Positions 29,487 through 39,228 of a stretch of 64,000 nucleotides of DNA are shown here, in pieces. Position numbers and translations under genes: made by a program. Below the pieces are notes generated by a model. It saw only the letters and a list, made by a program, of their open reading frames with translations. It was not told the origin of the DNA and ran no database searches. Every line of letters starts with the position of its first letter. The stretch's first letter is position 1. This DNA comes from Pseudooceanicola algae. GTDB lineage: Bacteria > Pseudomonadota > Alphaproteobacteria > Rhodobacterales > Rhodobacteraceae. The stretch lies in NCBI RefSeq assembly GCF_003590145.2, contig NZ_CP060436.1:716001-780000 (forward strand), in the 5' to 3' direction.

Positions 29487-30683
29487 TCAGTCTTTCAGGC
29501 TCTCTTCACGCAACCCGTCCGCCAGCAGGTTCAGCCCCAGCACCAGGCTCAGCAGCGCCACCGCGGGCACGATGGCTGGATGCGGATAGATCGACAGCAG
29601 CTTGCGCCCCTGGTTGATCGTCGTCCCCCAGTCCGGGCTCTCGGGCGGCAGGCCCAGCCCGAAGAAGCCCAGCGTGCCCAGCAGGATGGTCGTATACCCG
29701 ATGCGCAGGCAGAAATCGACGATCAGAGGGCCGCGTGCATTGGGCAGGATCTCCCACAGCATGATGTACCATGGCCCCTCGCCGCGGGTCTGGGCGGCGG
29801 CTACGTAATCGCGCGTCTTGATGTCCATGGTCAGCCCCCGCACGATCCGGAACACCGTCGGCGCATTGACGAAGACGACCGAGACGAAGACCACCAGGAT
29901 CCCTCCGGGTATATCGAACAGATCCAGCGCCCGGGGCAGGAAGGCCACCCGCGTCGCGGGGTCCGAGATCAGCGACAGATAGGCCCATCCCAGCACGAAA
30001 AGCAGCACCGCCAGCATCAGGTTTCGCCGCGCCGGCTGGGTGTAGTAGCGCGCGTTTATCAGCACGGTCAGGAAGATGACCGGGAAGATGAACAGCACGA
30101 TGGCCATGTAGCTTGGGATGCCGGTCTGCACCATTTCGGGCGTCACCAGCAGGTAGAACAGCAGGATCACCGGGAAGGCCAGGATCAGGTTGGCGACAAA
30201 GCTCAGTACCGTATCCAGCCGACCCCCGATGTAACCGGCCGGCAAACCGACGGTGATCCCCACCATGAAAGCGAACAGCGTCGCCAGCGGCGCGATCCGG
30301 ATCACAACCCAGGCGCCCGAGACCATGCGGCTGAAGACATCCCGCGCCAGCGTATCCCCGCCCAGCAGGTAGTAGGGGTACTGACCGTCCTCGACACTGC
30401 GAAGGGCCGTGCCGGGGACCTTGTTCTTCATGCCCGTGACCGCGCTCAGCGGGTCCTGTGTCAACACGAGGTCGAACAGCCCGACCGCGAGGGCCGTATA
30501 GACCCAGAACATCACCAGCGCAAAGCCGGCCATGCCGATGCCGTTGTCGAACAGCTTGCCATACAGCCCCAGCCGGCGCTTGTAGCGGATCGACAGGGCG
30601 AAGGTCACGACAAGCGCGATCCAGACCGGTGTGAAGCGACCCAGAAGGGCCAGGATGATGTCGCCCCAGGAAAGCGGTTCCAT
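29487..30683 (-). CDS. Peptide ABC transporter permease (DppC type)
   Basis: A 398-residue inner-membrane permease. The transporter domain (about residues 125-395) carries the EAA loop AAAQTRGEGPWYIMLWEILP near residue 300. The protein is longer than standard DppC (about 300 residues) owing to an extra N-terminal region with two more predicted helices, WIALVVTFALSIRY and GFALVMFWVYTALAVGL. An inserted hydrophobic block of about 80 residues also lies at 200-280. Partner of the DppB-type permease, whose stop lies 12 bases upstream. Confidence 0.9.
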   Translation of the reverse strand: MEPLSWGDIILALLGRFTPVWIALVVTFALSIRYKRRLGLYGKLFDNGIGMAGFALVMFWVYTALAVGLFDLVLTQDPLSAVTGMKNKVPGTALRSVEDGQYPYYLLGGDTLARDVFSRMVSGAWVVIRIAPLATLFAFMVGITVGLPAGYIGGRLDTVLSFVANLILAFPVILLFYLLVTPEMVQTGIPSYMAIVLFIFPVIFLTVLINARYYTQPARRNLMLAVLLFVLGWAYLSLISDPATRVAFLPRALDLFDIPGGILVVFVSVVFVNAPTVFRIVRGLTMDIKTRDYVAAAQTRGEGPWYIMLWEILPNARGPLIVDFCLRIGYTTILLGTLGFFGLGLPPESPDWGTTINQGRKLLSIYPHPAIVPAVALLSLVLGLNLLADGLREESLKD

Positions 30684-30695
30684 GCTCAGCTCTCC

Positions 30696-31742
30696 TCAGG
30701 AAATGCGAATGCGGGGATTGAGATAGACATAGCCGATATCCGAAATCAGCTGGGTCACCAGCACCACGAAGACCGACACGACCGAGATCCCCAGCAGCAG
30801 GTCGATGTCATTGTTGCCCGCCGCCTGCACAAGCGCCCAGCCGAGGCCCTTGTAGTTGAACAGCGTCTCGACCACGACGACGCCGTTCAGCAGCCAGGGA
30901 AATTGCAGCATGATCACGGTAAAGGGCGCGATTAGCGCGTTGCGCAGGGCGTGCTTCAAAACGATGTTGTGGAAGGCCACGCCCTTCAGCCGCGCGGTGC
31001 GGACATATTGTGCGGTCATGACCTCGGCCATCGAGGCCCGCGTCATCCGCGCCACATAGCCCATGCCATAAAGCGCGATGGTCAGGACCGGCAGAAAGAA
31101 ATTCTCGAATGTCGCGCCATCCATGGCGCTGGTCGCGGTGCCCTTGAACCATTTAAGCCCCACTGCCGAAGAGGCGAAGACCGCGATCAGGATCACGCCC
31201 GAAACATATTCCGGCGTTGCCGTGGTGGCGATGGAAAAGGTCGACAGCACCCGGTCGGTGACCGAGCCTTCCTTCATGCCCGCCAGCACGCCGATGATCA
31301 GCGCCGTGGGCACCATCAGCACCATGACCCAGAACATCAGCTTGGCAGTCTGGCCCAGGCGGATGGCGACAATGGTGCTGACATCCTCGCGAAAGACCCG
31401 GCTTTCACCCCATTGCCCCTGCAGGATCCCGCAGAAGGCAGGAACCGCCGCCGGATCGCTTCCCGGCGCGATGCAGCGCCCCGTGACCCGCCCATCGGGA
31501 TATTCATGCACCCAGCCCGGCGCCGCCCCCAGCCATTCGCCATAGCGTTTCAGCAGCGGCTGGTGAAAGCCGTTGTTTTCCAGCCAGAGCTCGACCTCGG
31601 GGTCGGTCATCCGGCTGTTGCCTTCGAACTTCGCGACCTTTTCAAGGTTGGGGGCGAGATTGGTCAGGAAGAAGACGATGAAGCTGAGGCAGAGCGCCGT
31701 CAGGATCATGGTGCCGATCCGGCGGATGAGAAAGAACAACAT
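30696..31742 (-). CDS. Peptide ABC transporter permease (DppB type)
   Basis: A 348-residue permease with the classic DppB N-terminus (MLFFLIRRIGTMILTALCLS). About six transmembrane helices follow a large periplasmic loop (residues 35-130). The EAA loop is VRTARLKGVAFHNIVLKHAL near residue 245. It forms the channel together with the DppC-type permease. The gene order binding protein, DppB, DppC, ATPase is that of a complete importer. Confidence 0.93.
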   Translation of the reverse strand: MLFFLIRRIGTMILTALCLSFIVFFLTNLAPNLEKVAKFEGNSRMTDPEVELWLENNGFHQPLLKRYGEWLGAAPGWVHEYPDGRVTGRCIAPGSDPAAVPAFCGILQGQWGESRVFREDVSTIVAIRLGQTAKLMFWVMVLMVPTALIIGVLAGMKEGSVTDRVLSTFSIATTATPEYVSGVILIAVFASSAVGLKWFKGTATSAMDGATFENFFLPVLTIALYGMGYVARMTRASMAEVMTAQYVRTARLKGVAFHNIVLKHALRNALIAPFTVIMLQFPWLLNGVVVVETLFNYKGLGWALVQAAGNNDIDLLLGISVVSVFVVLVTQLISDIGYVYLNPRIRIS

Positions 31743-31831
31743 GCGGGGTGGTCCCTGTCACTGGCGGGGTCACTGGCGAGGGCACTGGCGGAGCTGAAAC
31801 GTCGCGGACCAGGGGCTGGTGGCGGCGGAAC

Positions 31832-31857
31832 GGGGCCGGAACAGGCGTTCCGGCCCC
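31832..31857 (-). terminator. Hairpin after the peptide-binding protein gene
   Basis: Perfect 11-bp arms GGGGCCGGAAC and GTTCCGGCCCC with a 4-base loop sit 8 bases past the stop of the binding-protein gene and before the permease genes. There is no long T run, so it is more likely a processing or stabilising element than a full terminator. Confidence 0.5.
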
Positions 31858-31864
31858 CACCCGA

Positions 31865-33505
31865 TCAGGTGTTCAGCCACCATTTGTAGTGATGCAGCTC
31901 GAAGGTCGGGTGCATTTCGGCGCCCATGACCTCGGGCTTGTAGTGACGGAACAGGGACCGCCAGTAGGGTTGGATCATCACGCCCTCGTCCAGCATGATC
32001 TGTTCCAGCTGGGCCATGACGACCCGGCGCTTGTCGGCATCCGCGATGGCCATGGCCTCGGACAGAAGCGTGTCGAACTCGGCGTTGGACATGGCGCTTT
32101 CGTTCCAGCTGACGCCCGAACGATAGGCCAGGGCCAGGATCTGCACGCCGAGGGGACGCATGTTCCATTCGGTCGCCGACCAGGGATAGGCCAGCCAGTC
32201 GTTCCAGAAGGTCGAGCCGGGCAGGATGGTCCGCTTGATGCTGATACCGGCATCGCGCACCTGGGCGGCCACGGCGTCGCAACTTTCCGATTGCCACTGG
32301 TCATCGATCGAGATCAGTTCGAATTCCGTCTCGCCATACCCCAGTTCTTCCAGCTTGCCCAATGCGGCGGCCGGATCGGTGGGCAGCGGCGGGATCGGCG
32401 CATATTCGGGGTGGATCGGGCAAACGTGGTGGTTTTCGGCCACGGTGCCATAGCCGGCATAGCCGAGCTCCAGCACGATGTCGTTGTTGACCGCCGAAAC
32501 CAGCGCCTTGCGGACCTCCGGGTTGTCATAGGGTTCGTGGGTCTGGTTGAACCGCACGCAAAGCGTCGCGGCCGTGATCGCTTCGGACTGGACCCAGTCC
32601 ATCGCCGTCAGGACTTCGATGTATTCGCCGGTCGACTGGTAGGTCATGTCGATTTCGTCGGAATCCGCCGCGGCGACCCACGACGCCATGTCGGTGCCGA
32701 AATCGATGAATTCGATCCGGTCCAGCCAGGCGCCTTCGCCCCACCAGGTGTGATCGGTGTTCTTGACCAGGACCTGGGTCACGCCGACCTCGTTGGTCTC
32801 GGGCAGGAAGGGGCCGGTGCCGATCGGGTTGGAGGCAGGGTCCTCGCCGGCATAGCTCTGGTGGACGATGGCGGCCGGGTAATCGGCGAAACCGGGAATG
32901 ATGGTGATGTCGGGGGATGCGCAGACCAGCTTGACCGTCAGATCGTCGACCACGGTGATTGCGCCTTCGGCAGCGGTGCCGGTCTCCGCGTCGATCAGCA
33001 CGGTCATGCGCGAGGCCATGGAATTGCCCTCGACATTGGTTTCGCACCAGCGGCGGAGGTTGAAGGCGACGTCTTCGGCGGTGAAGGGATCGCCGTTGTT
33101 CCAGGTCACATCGGGACGCACATGCAGCGTGTATTCCGTGGCGTTGTCATTCACGTCCCAGCTTTCGATCAGCATCGGCTTGAAGGTGCCGTCGCGCTGG
33201 TATTCGATCAGGTATTCCAGCCACCCGCGCGAGAAGTTCGCCATCTGCGACCAGTCGTAATTGCGCGGATCCTTCAGCGCCTTGGTTTCCATCTGCACAC
33301 GCAGGGTGCCGCCCGCCTTGGGCGTTTCCTGGGCGGCTGCCGGTGTCGCGAGACCGCCAAGCGCATAGGCCGTCGAGGCCGAGACACCGAGCGCCGTGGC
33401 GCGGGTCAGGAATTCGCGGCGGCTCAGTTTGCCGGACTTGAATTCTTCCGCGTACATGCGGGCTGCCGGGTGGACCGGCCCCTTCGGGGTATGGCGTTGG
33501 GTCAT
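31865..33505 (-). CDS. Peptide ABC transporter substrate-binding protein, Tat-exported
   Basis: A 546-residue family 5 (DppA/OppA-type) binding protein. It has a twin-arginine signal, SRREFLT, with arginines 29-30, then a hydrophobic stretch and a likely cleavage at AAA/QETP (about residue 60). The mature protein has the family signature in the [14 protein letters not shown] region ([13 protein letters not shown]) and the [11 protein letters not shown] motif. The ATG at 33505 follows AGGGAG; an earlier in-frame codon adds 8 residues. It is first in its operon. Ligand specificity cannot be read from the sequence. Confidence 0.93.
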   Translation of the reverse strand: MTQRHTPKGPVHPAARMYAEEFKSGKLSRREFLTRATALGVSASTAYALGGLATPAAAQETPKAGGTLRVQMETKALKDPRNYDWSQMANFSRGWLEYLIEYQRDGTFKPMLIESWDVNDNATEYTLHVRPDVTWNNGDPFTAEDVAFNLRRWCETNVEGNSMASRMTVLIDAETGTAAEGAITVVDDLTVKLVCASPDITIIPGFADYPAAIVHQSYAGEDPASNPIGTGPFLPETNEVGVTQVLVKNTDHTWWGEGAWLDRIEFIDFGTDMASWVAAADSDEIDMTYQSTGEYIEVLTAMDWVQSEAITAATLCVRFNQTHEPYDNPEVRKALVSAVNNDIVLELGYAGYGTVAENHHVCPIHPEYAPIPPLPTDPAAALGKLEELGYGETEFELISIDDQWQSESCDAVAAQVRDAGISIKRTILPGSTFWNDWLAYPWSATEWNMRPLGVQILALAYRSGVSWNESAMSNAEFDTLLSEAMAIADADKRRVVMAQLEQIMLDEGVMIQPYWRSLFRHYKPEVMGAEMHPTFELHHYKWWLNT

Positions 33506-33929
33506 GGTGTTCTCCCTGAGACGTTTCATTCACGCGCTCCGCTGGCCGGGGGCCGCGCGGTGACAATTCGCTTGGTTGGGTCCATCTGACGCGGACCTTG
33601 TCGGACGGGGATAGTTCCGCATGGAAATTCCGGTTCCGTCAATCTGTGGTTTCACCCGTTGCGGGTCTGAAAGCGACATAGCCCTATTTCAAAAGCGACA
33701 CGCCCCCGAGCGCAACCGCAAAGCGCATCTGCGGGGCAATCCGATATGCGGCCAAACCTGCGGTCGGCGGTCCTGTAGGTGCGGCAAGGGAGCGCGGCAA
33801 AAATGCCCCGGACCGCGGTTTCTGGTGATTGCTTGTAGTGAAACGACCTTGGCGCCGGGCGGAAACGAATTTCTGCCCGGAGGGTCATGACGAAGGGATG
33901 CTTTGCCCTCGATGGCTAAAAATAAGGCG
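33506..33929. other. Intergenic region upstream of the peptide transporter operon
   Basis: About 420 bases with no gene. It should hold the promoter of the peptide transporter operon on the minus strand; no strong hexamer pair was found. A stable hairpin with arms CCGGGCGGAAA (33855-33865) and TTTCTGCCCGG (33870-33880) lies 50 bases past the miaA stop and has one G-T pair. It lacks a following T run on the minus strand, so termination of miaA is uncertain. Confidence 0.5.
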
Positions 33930-34805
33930 TCAGTCCGGCTCCACGGCCCGCCAGTCCCGCATGCGGGCCCGGAACCAGGTGCGCTGACGCTTGGCGAATT
34001 GCCGCGTGGCGATCACCGCGCTGTCGCGGGCCTGTTCCAGAGTCATCTCGCCGCGCAGGTGGCCGATCAGTTCGGGCGCGCCGATGGCCTTGCTTGACGG
34101 AAGGGCAGGGTCCCAGCCGGGCAGGTTGTTCCGCGCTTCGTCCAGGGCGCCGAGGGTCAGCATCCTGTCGAACCGCTGCGCGATTCGCGGGCTTAGCCAG
34201 TCTTTCGGCGCCGACAGGACGACGCGTTCGCACTGGTCGGCGGGCAGCAGGGGCGCCGGGGTCGCATCCTGCCAGGCGGCGATGCCGCGCCCGGTGGCTG
34301 TCAGCACTTCCCAGGCGCGTTGCAGCCGGGCCGGATTGGCCAGATCTATGCGCGCGGCGCTTTCGGGGTCCAGTTCGGCGCGCATCTGGTCCAGCCCACC
34401 GGACAGGCGCAACTGGTTGCCACGGTCGCGAACATCTTCCGGAATCGGCGGGATTTCGGCCAGACCTTCCGTGAGGGCGCGAAAATACAGCCCCGTGCCC
34501 CCGATGATGATCGCCCGCTTCGGCCCCTGCAGGATCGCGGCGACCTCGCGCAGCCATTCCCCGACACTGTAGGCATGATCGCGCGCCACATGGCCGAACA
34601 ACCTGTGCGGCAGGGCGGCTTCTTCTTCGGCCGAGGGGCGGGCGGTCAGCAGGCGCCAGTTTTCATAGACCTGGATCGCATCGGCGTTGACGATGACCCC
34701 GCCATCCCGCGCCGCGATGTCCATCGCCAGCGCGGATTTGCCCGAGGCCGTTGGCCCGGCAACAAGGATCGGACGTGTCGCGGAAAGGCTGTCTGCCCAA
34801 GTCAT
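33930..34805 (-). CDS. miaA: tRNA dimethylallyltransferase
   Basis: MiaA (291 residues) adds a dimethylallyl group to A37 of tRNAs that read UNN codons. The P-loop is [13 protein letters not shown] (about residues 16-28). The DSMQ-like substrate motif is here [11 protein letters not shown], and the [10 protein letters not shown] motif is intact. The ATG at 34805 fits the family. A TTG two codons upstream has better spacing to an AAGGAG site and may be the real start. It is divergent from pyrH, with 109 bases between them. Confidence 0.95.
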   Translation of the reverse strand: MTWADSLSATRPILVAGPTASGKSALAMDIAARDGGVIVNADAIQVYENWRLLTARPSAEEEAALPHRLFGHVARDHAYSVGEWLREVAAILQGPKRAIIIGGTGLYFRALTEGLAEIPPIPEDVRDRGNQLRLSGGLDQMRAELDPESAARIDLANPARLQRAWEVLTATGRGIAAWQDATPAPLLPADQCERVVLSAPKDWLSPRIAQRFDRMLTLGALDEARNNLPGWDPALPSSKAIGAPELIGHLRGEMTLEQARDSAVIATRQFAKRQRTWFRARMRDWRAVEPD

Positions 34806-34914
34806 TGGCAAAGGGAACTCCTTAGGCTGTCCGGGCCATTTCGCGGATTGAACCCGCAGGGCTTTTCGGACATTTTGCCCGCGATCCTAGAACCCCGCTG
34901 CAGAGGAATGCAAC

Positions 34915-35646
34915 ATGGCCGATACCGCCGAACAAACCACCTACAAGCGGGTGCTTCTGAAGATTTCCGGCGAGGCCCTCATGGGGGACCAGGGCTATGG
35001 CCTGCATCCGCCCACGGTGGAACGCATCGCCCAGGAGGTGAAGTCTGTTTCCGACCTCGGGGTCGAGATCTGCATGGTCATCGGCGGCGGCAACATCTTT
35101 CGCGGTCTCGTGGGCTCTGCCCAGGGGATGGAGCGGACCACCGCCGATTACATGGGCATGCTTGCCACGGTGATGAATGCCCTGGCAATGCAAAGCGCGC
35201 TGGAAGGGCTGGGGGTCTACACGCGGGTGATCTCGGCCATCACCATGAACGAGGTGGCCGAACCCTATATCCGCCGGCGCGCCGTGCGCCACCTGGAAAA
35301 GAAGCGGGTCTGCATCTTTGCCGCCGGCACCGGCAACCCCTATTTCACCACCGACACCGCCGCGACCCTGCGGGCCAATGAAATGGCCTGCGAGGCGATC
35401 TTCATGGGCAAGAATGGTGTCGATGGCGTCTATGACTGCGATCCCAAGACCAACCCGGATGCGAAACGCTATGACAGCGTGACCTTCGACGAGGTGCTGG
35501 GCAAGAACCTGAAGGTCATGGATGCTTCGGCCATCGCCCTGGCACGCGACAACCGCAAGCCGATCATCGTCTTCTCGCTCGACGAGCCAGGCGGTTTCCT
35601 TGGCATTCTGGCCGGCAAGGGCACCTATACCAAGGTGCACGACTGA
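34915..35646 (+). CDS. pyrH: Uridylate kinase
   Basis: PyrH (243 residues) phosphorylates UMP to UDP, feeding nucleotide and envelope sugar synthesis. It belongs to the amino-acid kinase fold. Visible motifs are [14 protein letters not shown] at the start, [10 protein letters not shown] (phosphate loop) and [13 protein letters not shown] (uridine site). It opens the classical pyrH-frr-uppS-cdsA-dxr-rseP-bamA cluster. AGAGGAA precedes the ATG. Confidence 0.97.
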   Translation: MADTAEQTTYKRVLLKISGEALMGDQGYGLHPPTVERIAQEVKSVSDLGVEICMVIGGGNIFRGLVGSAQGMERTTADYMGMLATVMNALAMQSALEGLGVYTRVISAITMNEVAEPYIRRRAVRHLEKKRVCIFAAGTGNPYFTTDTAATLRANEMACEAIFMGKNGVDGVYDCDPKTNPDAKRYDSVTFDEVLGKNLKVMDASAIALARDNRKPIIVFSLDEPGGFLGILAGKGTYTKVHD

Positions 35647-35680
35647 TCCCGGCTTCCGATGGAACCGCAACCCGATACCG

Positions 35681-35705
35681 AAGCCGTCCCGAAGGGGGCG
35701 GCTTT
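35681..35705 (+). terminator. Hairpin between pyrH and frr, weak terminator
   Basis: Arms AAGCCGTCCC and GGGGCGGCTT (10 bp with one G-T pair) around GAAG, followed by only three T. It may partly separate pyrH from frr, which lie 229 bases apart. The rest of this gap shows no gene. Confidence 0.4.
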
Positions 35706-35875
35706 GCCGTCTTGGGCCGGGCCTTGCAGGCCGGAGGGGCTCCCATTCGGTCGGGCTGTGCCAGGTTGGTTCCGGAAGGCCGCGGGGGCTGGAAACCGGG
35801 CCCGTCGCACTATACAAGTTCCTGTCGGTGGCGCTATACGTGCTGCCAACACGCCAAAGCGAGGACCAAGAACAG

Positions 35876-36439
35876 ATGTCTGAAGATTTCGAGCTGGATA
35901 CCGATGATCTGACCCGCCGCATGGATGGCGCCATGACGAACCTGAAAACCGAATTCGCGTCGCTGCGGACCGGCCGGGCCTCGTCCTCCATGCTGGAACC
36001 GATCACGGTGGACGCCTATGGCCAGCCGACCCCGATCAACCAGGTGGGGACGGTCAACGTGCCGGAATCCCGCATGGTCACGATCAACGTCTGGGACAAG
36101 GCCATGGTGGGCAAGGTCGAAAAGGCAATCCGTGAAAGCGGCCTCGGGATCAACCCGCAGCTGAACGGCACGATCATCATGCTGCCGATCCCCGAGCTGA
36201 ACGAGGAACGCCGCCGCGAACTGACCAAGGTCGCCGCGCAATATGCCGAACATGCACGCGTTTCCGTGCGCAACCTGCGCCGCGATGGTATGGATCAGGT
36301 GAAGAAAGCCAAGGCGGATGGACTTTCCGAAGACGATCAGAAGTTCTGGGAAACCGAAGTCCAGGATCTGACGAACCGCTATATCGCCAAGGTCGACGCC
36401 GCGCTTGAGACCAAGCAGGCCGAGATTATGCAGGTTTAA
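35876..36439 (+). CDS. frr: Ribosome recycling factor
   Basis: RRF (187 residues) splits post-termination ribosomes with EF-G. The tRNA-like fold begins with [20 protein letters not shown]. The hinge region PEIxDDGxxIRL-type segment appears as [15 protein letters not shown], and the helix [16 protein letters not shown] is conserved. The start [11 protein letters not shown] at 35876 was chosen by family length; GAGG lies upstream. uppS follows after 56 bases. Confidence 0.97.
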   Translation: MSEDFELDTDDLTRRMDGAMTNLKTEFASLRTGRASSSMLEPITVDAYGQPTPINQVGTVNVPESRMVTINVWDKAMVGKVEKAIRESGLGINPQLNGTIIMLPIPELNEERRRELTKVAAQYAEHARVSVRNLRRDGMDQVKKAKADGLSEDDQKFWETEVQDLTNRYIAKVDAALETKQAEIMQV

Positions 36440-36495
36440 CACGATTTGCTAAGGAAGGCTGGCTATAGCCGGACGTGTTGATGGAAGGAAAAGTC

Positions 36496-37227
36496 ATGGC
36501 GCAGGACGAAGGAACCCTGGTGGTGAAGGCCCCACGCCATGTTGCGATCATCATGGATGGCAATGGCCGTTGGGCAAAGATGCGGGGGCGACCACGGCTG
36601 TTCGGCCACCACGCCGGCGCCCGCCGGGTCCGCGAGATCGTCGAGGCGTGCCCCGATCTGGGCGTCGAATACCTGACGATCTTCGGCTTTTCGACCGAGA
36701 ACTGGAAGCGCACCCAGATCGAGGTCGCCGGGCTGATGAGCCTGTTCCGATCCTATATCCGCAAGGAAGCCCGTGCACTGCGGGAAAAGAATGTGCGCGT
36801 CCGTTTCATCGGCGACCGTCCGGGACTGGATGAAAAGCTGCGCACGTTGATGGACGAGCTGGAGGAAATGACCTCTGGCTGCACGGGCACCAACCTGACC
36901 ATCGCGCTGAACTACGGCGGCCGTGACGAGGTCGCCCGGGCCACCAAACGGCTGGCCGAAGATGTCGCCGCCGGGCGCCTGGACCCGGCCCGGATCGACG
37001 AGGAAACCTTGCCGAAGTACCTCGACACCTGCGTGCTGCCCGATCCCGACCTGGTGATCCGCACCAGCGGAGAGGCGCGGATTTCCAATTTCCTGCTCTG
37101 GCAGTCAGCCTACGCGGAATATGAATTCATCGACACGCTCTGGCCCGATTTCAGCCGCGATGTCTTTGCCAGCGTCATGGAAAGCTACGGCCAGAGAGAG
37201 CGTCGCTACGGCGCCGTGCGGGCCTAG
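36496..37227 (+). CDS. uppS: Undecaprenyl diphosphate synthase
   Basis: UppS (243 residues) condenses isopentenyl diphosphate units into the C55 carrier lipid used for peptidoglycan and LPS. The cis-prenyltransferase signature HVAIIMDGNGRWAK holds the catalytic aspartate near residue 20. TIFGFSTENWKR and the C-terminal DLVIRTSGEARISNFLLWQ and EYEF segments are conserved. The ATG at 36496 with AAGGAAA upstream was preferred to earlier in-frame codons. cdsA follows after 9 bases. Confidence 0.97.
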   Translation: MAQDEGTLVVKAPRHVAIIMDGNGRWAKMRGRPRLFGHHAGARRVREIVEACPDLGVEYLTIFGFSTENWKRTQIEVAGLMSLFRSYIRKEARALREKNVRVRFIGDRPGLDEKLRTLMDELEEMTSGCTGTNLTIALNYGGRDEVARATKRLAEDVAAGRLDPARIDEETLPKYLDTCVLPDPDLVIRTSGEARISNFLLWQSAYAEYEFIDTLWPDFSRDVFASVMESYGQRERRYGAVRA

Positions 37228-37236
37228 GGGCCGATA

Positions 37237-38031
37237 ATGGCGCAACGCAACTGGTCCGATTTGCTGCCAAGGCTGCTATCCAGCATCGTCATGATCGCCG
37301 TTGGCCTCGTGCTGATCCTGTTGGGCGGGATCTGGTTCCGCATCGCCATGGTCTTGCTTTGTGGCGGCATGATCTGGGAATTGGCGCGCATGGTCGCGCC
37401 GCATTCCGGGTCGCGTGCGCTGCAACTGGGCGGGGCTGCAGCGCTTTGCCTCTCCGGGGCGCTGGTGCTGCCGGGCAGCTACGGCCTGCCGTTGCTGCTG
37501 CTGCCCTCGATGCTGGGTATTGCGCTGGTCCCGCGACAACGTACGCTTTTCATGACCTTCACGGCGATGATCCTGCTTGCGGCCTATGGCATGGCCCGTC
37601 TGCGCGGCGATCAGGAAGTGATCTGGGTCTTCTGGATCGTCTTCGTCGTCGTGCTGACCGATGTCGCGGGATATTTCGCCGGCCGGATGATCGGGGGGCC
37701 GAAATTCTGGCCCCGCGTCAGCCCCAAGAAAACCTGGTCCGGCACGATCGCGGGCTGGGTCGCGGCGGGGGTGGTCGGCGTCGGCTTCGGTCTGGCGACA
37801 GGTTTCGGCCCTGGTCTGGCGGGTGTATCCGTGGCGTTGTCCATGGCTTCGCAGATGGGGGACATTGCCGAAAGCGCGGCAAAACGGAAGGTCGGCGTCA
37901 AGGACAGTTCGGATCTGATCCCCGGCCATGGCGGCCTGCTGGATCGCTTTGACGGGATGTTGGGCGCGGCGCTGATGCTGTTGCTGACCGGGCCTTGGAC
38001 GGGGCTTTTCGCCACCACGATTGGACAATAA
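37237..38031 (+). CDS. cdsA: Phosphatidate cytidylyltransferase
   Basis: CdsA (264 residues) makes CDP-diacylglycerol, precursor of all phospholipids, in the inner membrane. About seven or eight hydrophobic helices are visible from residue 12 on. The family signature lies in the KVGVKDSSDLIPGHGGLLDR segment near residue 210, with the metal-binding aspartates. The dxr start abuts its stop directly (TAAATG), showing tight coupling. Confidence 0.95.
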   Translation: MAQRNWSDLLPRLLSSIVMIAVGLVLILLGGIWFRIAMVLLCGGMIWELARMVAPHSGSRALQLGGAAALCLSGALVLPGSYGLPLLLLPSMLGIALVPRQRTLFMTFTAMILLAAYGMARLRGDQEVIWVFWIVFVVVLTDVAGYFAGRMIGGPKFWPRVSPKKTWSGTIAGWVAAGVVGVGFGLATGFGPGLAGVSVALSMASQMGDIAESAAKRKVGVKDSSDLIPGHGGLLDRFDGMLGAALMLLLTGPWTGLFATTIGQ

Positions 38032-39228
38032 ATGCGGCGGATTACCATCCTTGGGGCCACCGGCTCCATCGGTCAAAGCACCATCGATCTGATCGCGCGC
38101 AACCCCGATGCCTATGTGATCGAGGCGTTGACCGGCGGGCATAGTGTCGAAACCCTTGCGCGGGACGCGATCCGGCTGAACGCGAAATGCGCCGTGACAG
38201 CCCATGCGGACCGGCTGCAGGATCTGCGGGCTGCCCTGTCGGGCACGGGCATCGCGGCTGCCGCCGGGCCGGCGGCCCTGATCGAAGCCGCTGACCGTCC
38301 GGCCGATTGGGTCATGTCGGCAATTGTCGGTGCGGCCGGCCTTGCGCCCGGTCTCGCGGCGCTGAAACGGGGCGCGACCCTCGCGCTTGCCAACAAGGAA
38401 AGTCTGGTCTGCGCCGGGCCTCTGGTCATGGCCGAGGCCGCCCGCAGCGGCGCCCGCCTGCTGCCGGTCGACAGTGAACACTCTGCTGTCTTCCAGGCGC
38501 TTCTGGGCGAAAAGATGGAAAGCGTCGAGCGCGTCATCCTGACCGCCTCGGGCGGGGCCTTTCGCGATTGGCCGCTTGCGGATCTGGCCCGCGCCACGCC
38601 GGAACAGGCCGCGACCCATCCCAATTGGTCGATGGGGCAGCGGATCACGGTCGATAGTGCCTCCATGTTCAACAAGGCTTTGGAAGTCATTGAAGCGCAT
38701 GAGTATTTCGGCATCAGCCCCGACCGGATAGAGGTGCTCGTGCATCCTGAAAGCCTGGTGCATGCGCTGGTCGGTCACGTGGACGGCGCGATCCTTGCGC
38801 ATCTGGGTGCGCCGGATATGCGCCACGCCATTGGCTATGCGCTGCACTGGCCGGACCGCTGCGATCTGCCTGTCGCGCGCCTTGATCTGGCGGAGATCGC
38901 CACGCTGAACTTCCGTCGCCCCGAGATGGCCCGCTATCCCGCGCTGGAGATCGCCCAACGGGTGATGCAACGCGGCGGCCTGTCCGGTGCCGTGATGAAT
39001 GCGGCCAAGGAAGTCGCGCTCGATGCCTTTCTCGACCGGCGCATCGGGTTCACGGATATGGTGCCGCTGGTCTCGCGCGTTCTTGATCGGCTTGACCGTG
39101 ACAGCGGGGCGCTTGATGCGGAATGGTGTCTTGAACATGTGCTCGCGGCCGACCAGATGGCGAGGAGCTATGCGTCCGAGGCCCTGGGGGCCGCAGCGGG
39201 CGCGGAACAGAAGGCAGGCATATCCTGA
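38032..39228 (+). CDS. dxr: 1-deoxy-D-xylulose 5-phosphate reductoisomerase
   Basis: Dxr (398 residues) makes methylerythritol 4-phosphate, the committed step of non-mevalonate isoprenoid synthesis, using NADPH. The cofactor loop is GATGSIGQSTIDLI at residues 7-20. NKESLVCAG (about 123) and PVDSEHSAVFQ carry the metal and substrate residues, and MGQRITVDSASMFNKALEVIEAH-type residues form the catalytic flap. Its stop overlaps the rseP start by one base (TGATG). It supplies isoprenoid units to UppS in the same cluster. Confidence 0.97.
   Translation: MRRITILGATGSIGQSTIDLIARNPDAYVIEALTGGHSVETLARDAIRLNAKCAVTAHADRLQDLRAALSGTGIAAAAGPAALIEAADRPADWVMSAIVGAAGLAPGLAALKRGATLALANKESLVCAGPLVMAEAARSGARLLPVDSEHSAVFQALLGEKMESVERVILTASGGAFRDWPLADLARATPEQAATHPNWSMGQRITVDSASMFNKALEVIEAHEYFGISPDRIEVLVHPESLVHALVGHVDGAILAHLGAPDMRHAIGYALHWPDRCDLPVARLDLAEIATLNFRRPEMARYPALEIAQRVMQRGGLSGAVMNAAKEVALDAFLDRRIGFTDMVPLVSRVLDRLDRDSGALDAEWCLEHVLAADQMARSYASEALGAAAGAEQKAGIS

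Noticed and set aside
33855-33880. Hairpin downstream of miaA considered as terminator
   Set aside because: No T run follows on the minus strand, so I list it only as a structure within the gap.
37276-39138. Long minus-strand open frame opposite cdsA and dxr
   Set aside because: Same reason: a codon-bias shadow of two well-identified essential genes.
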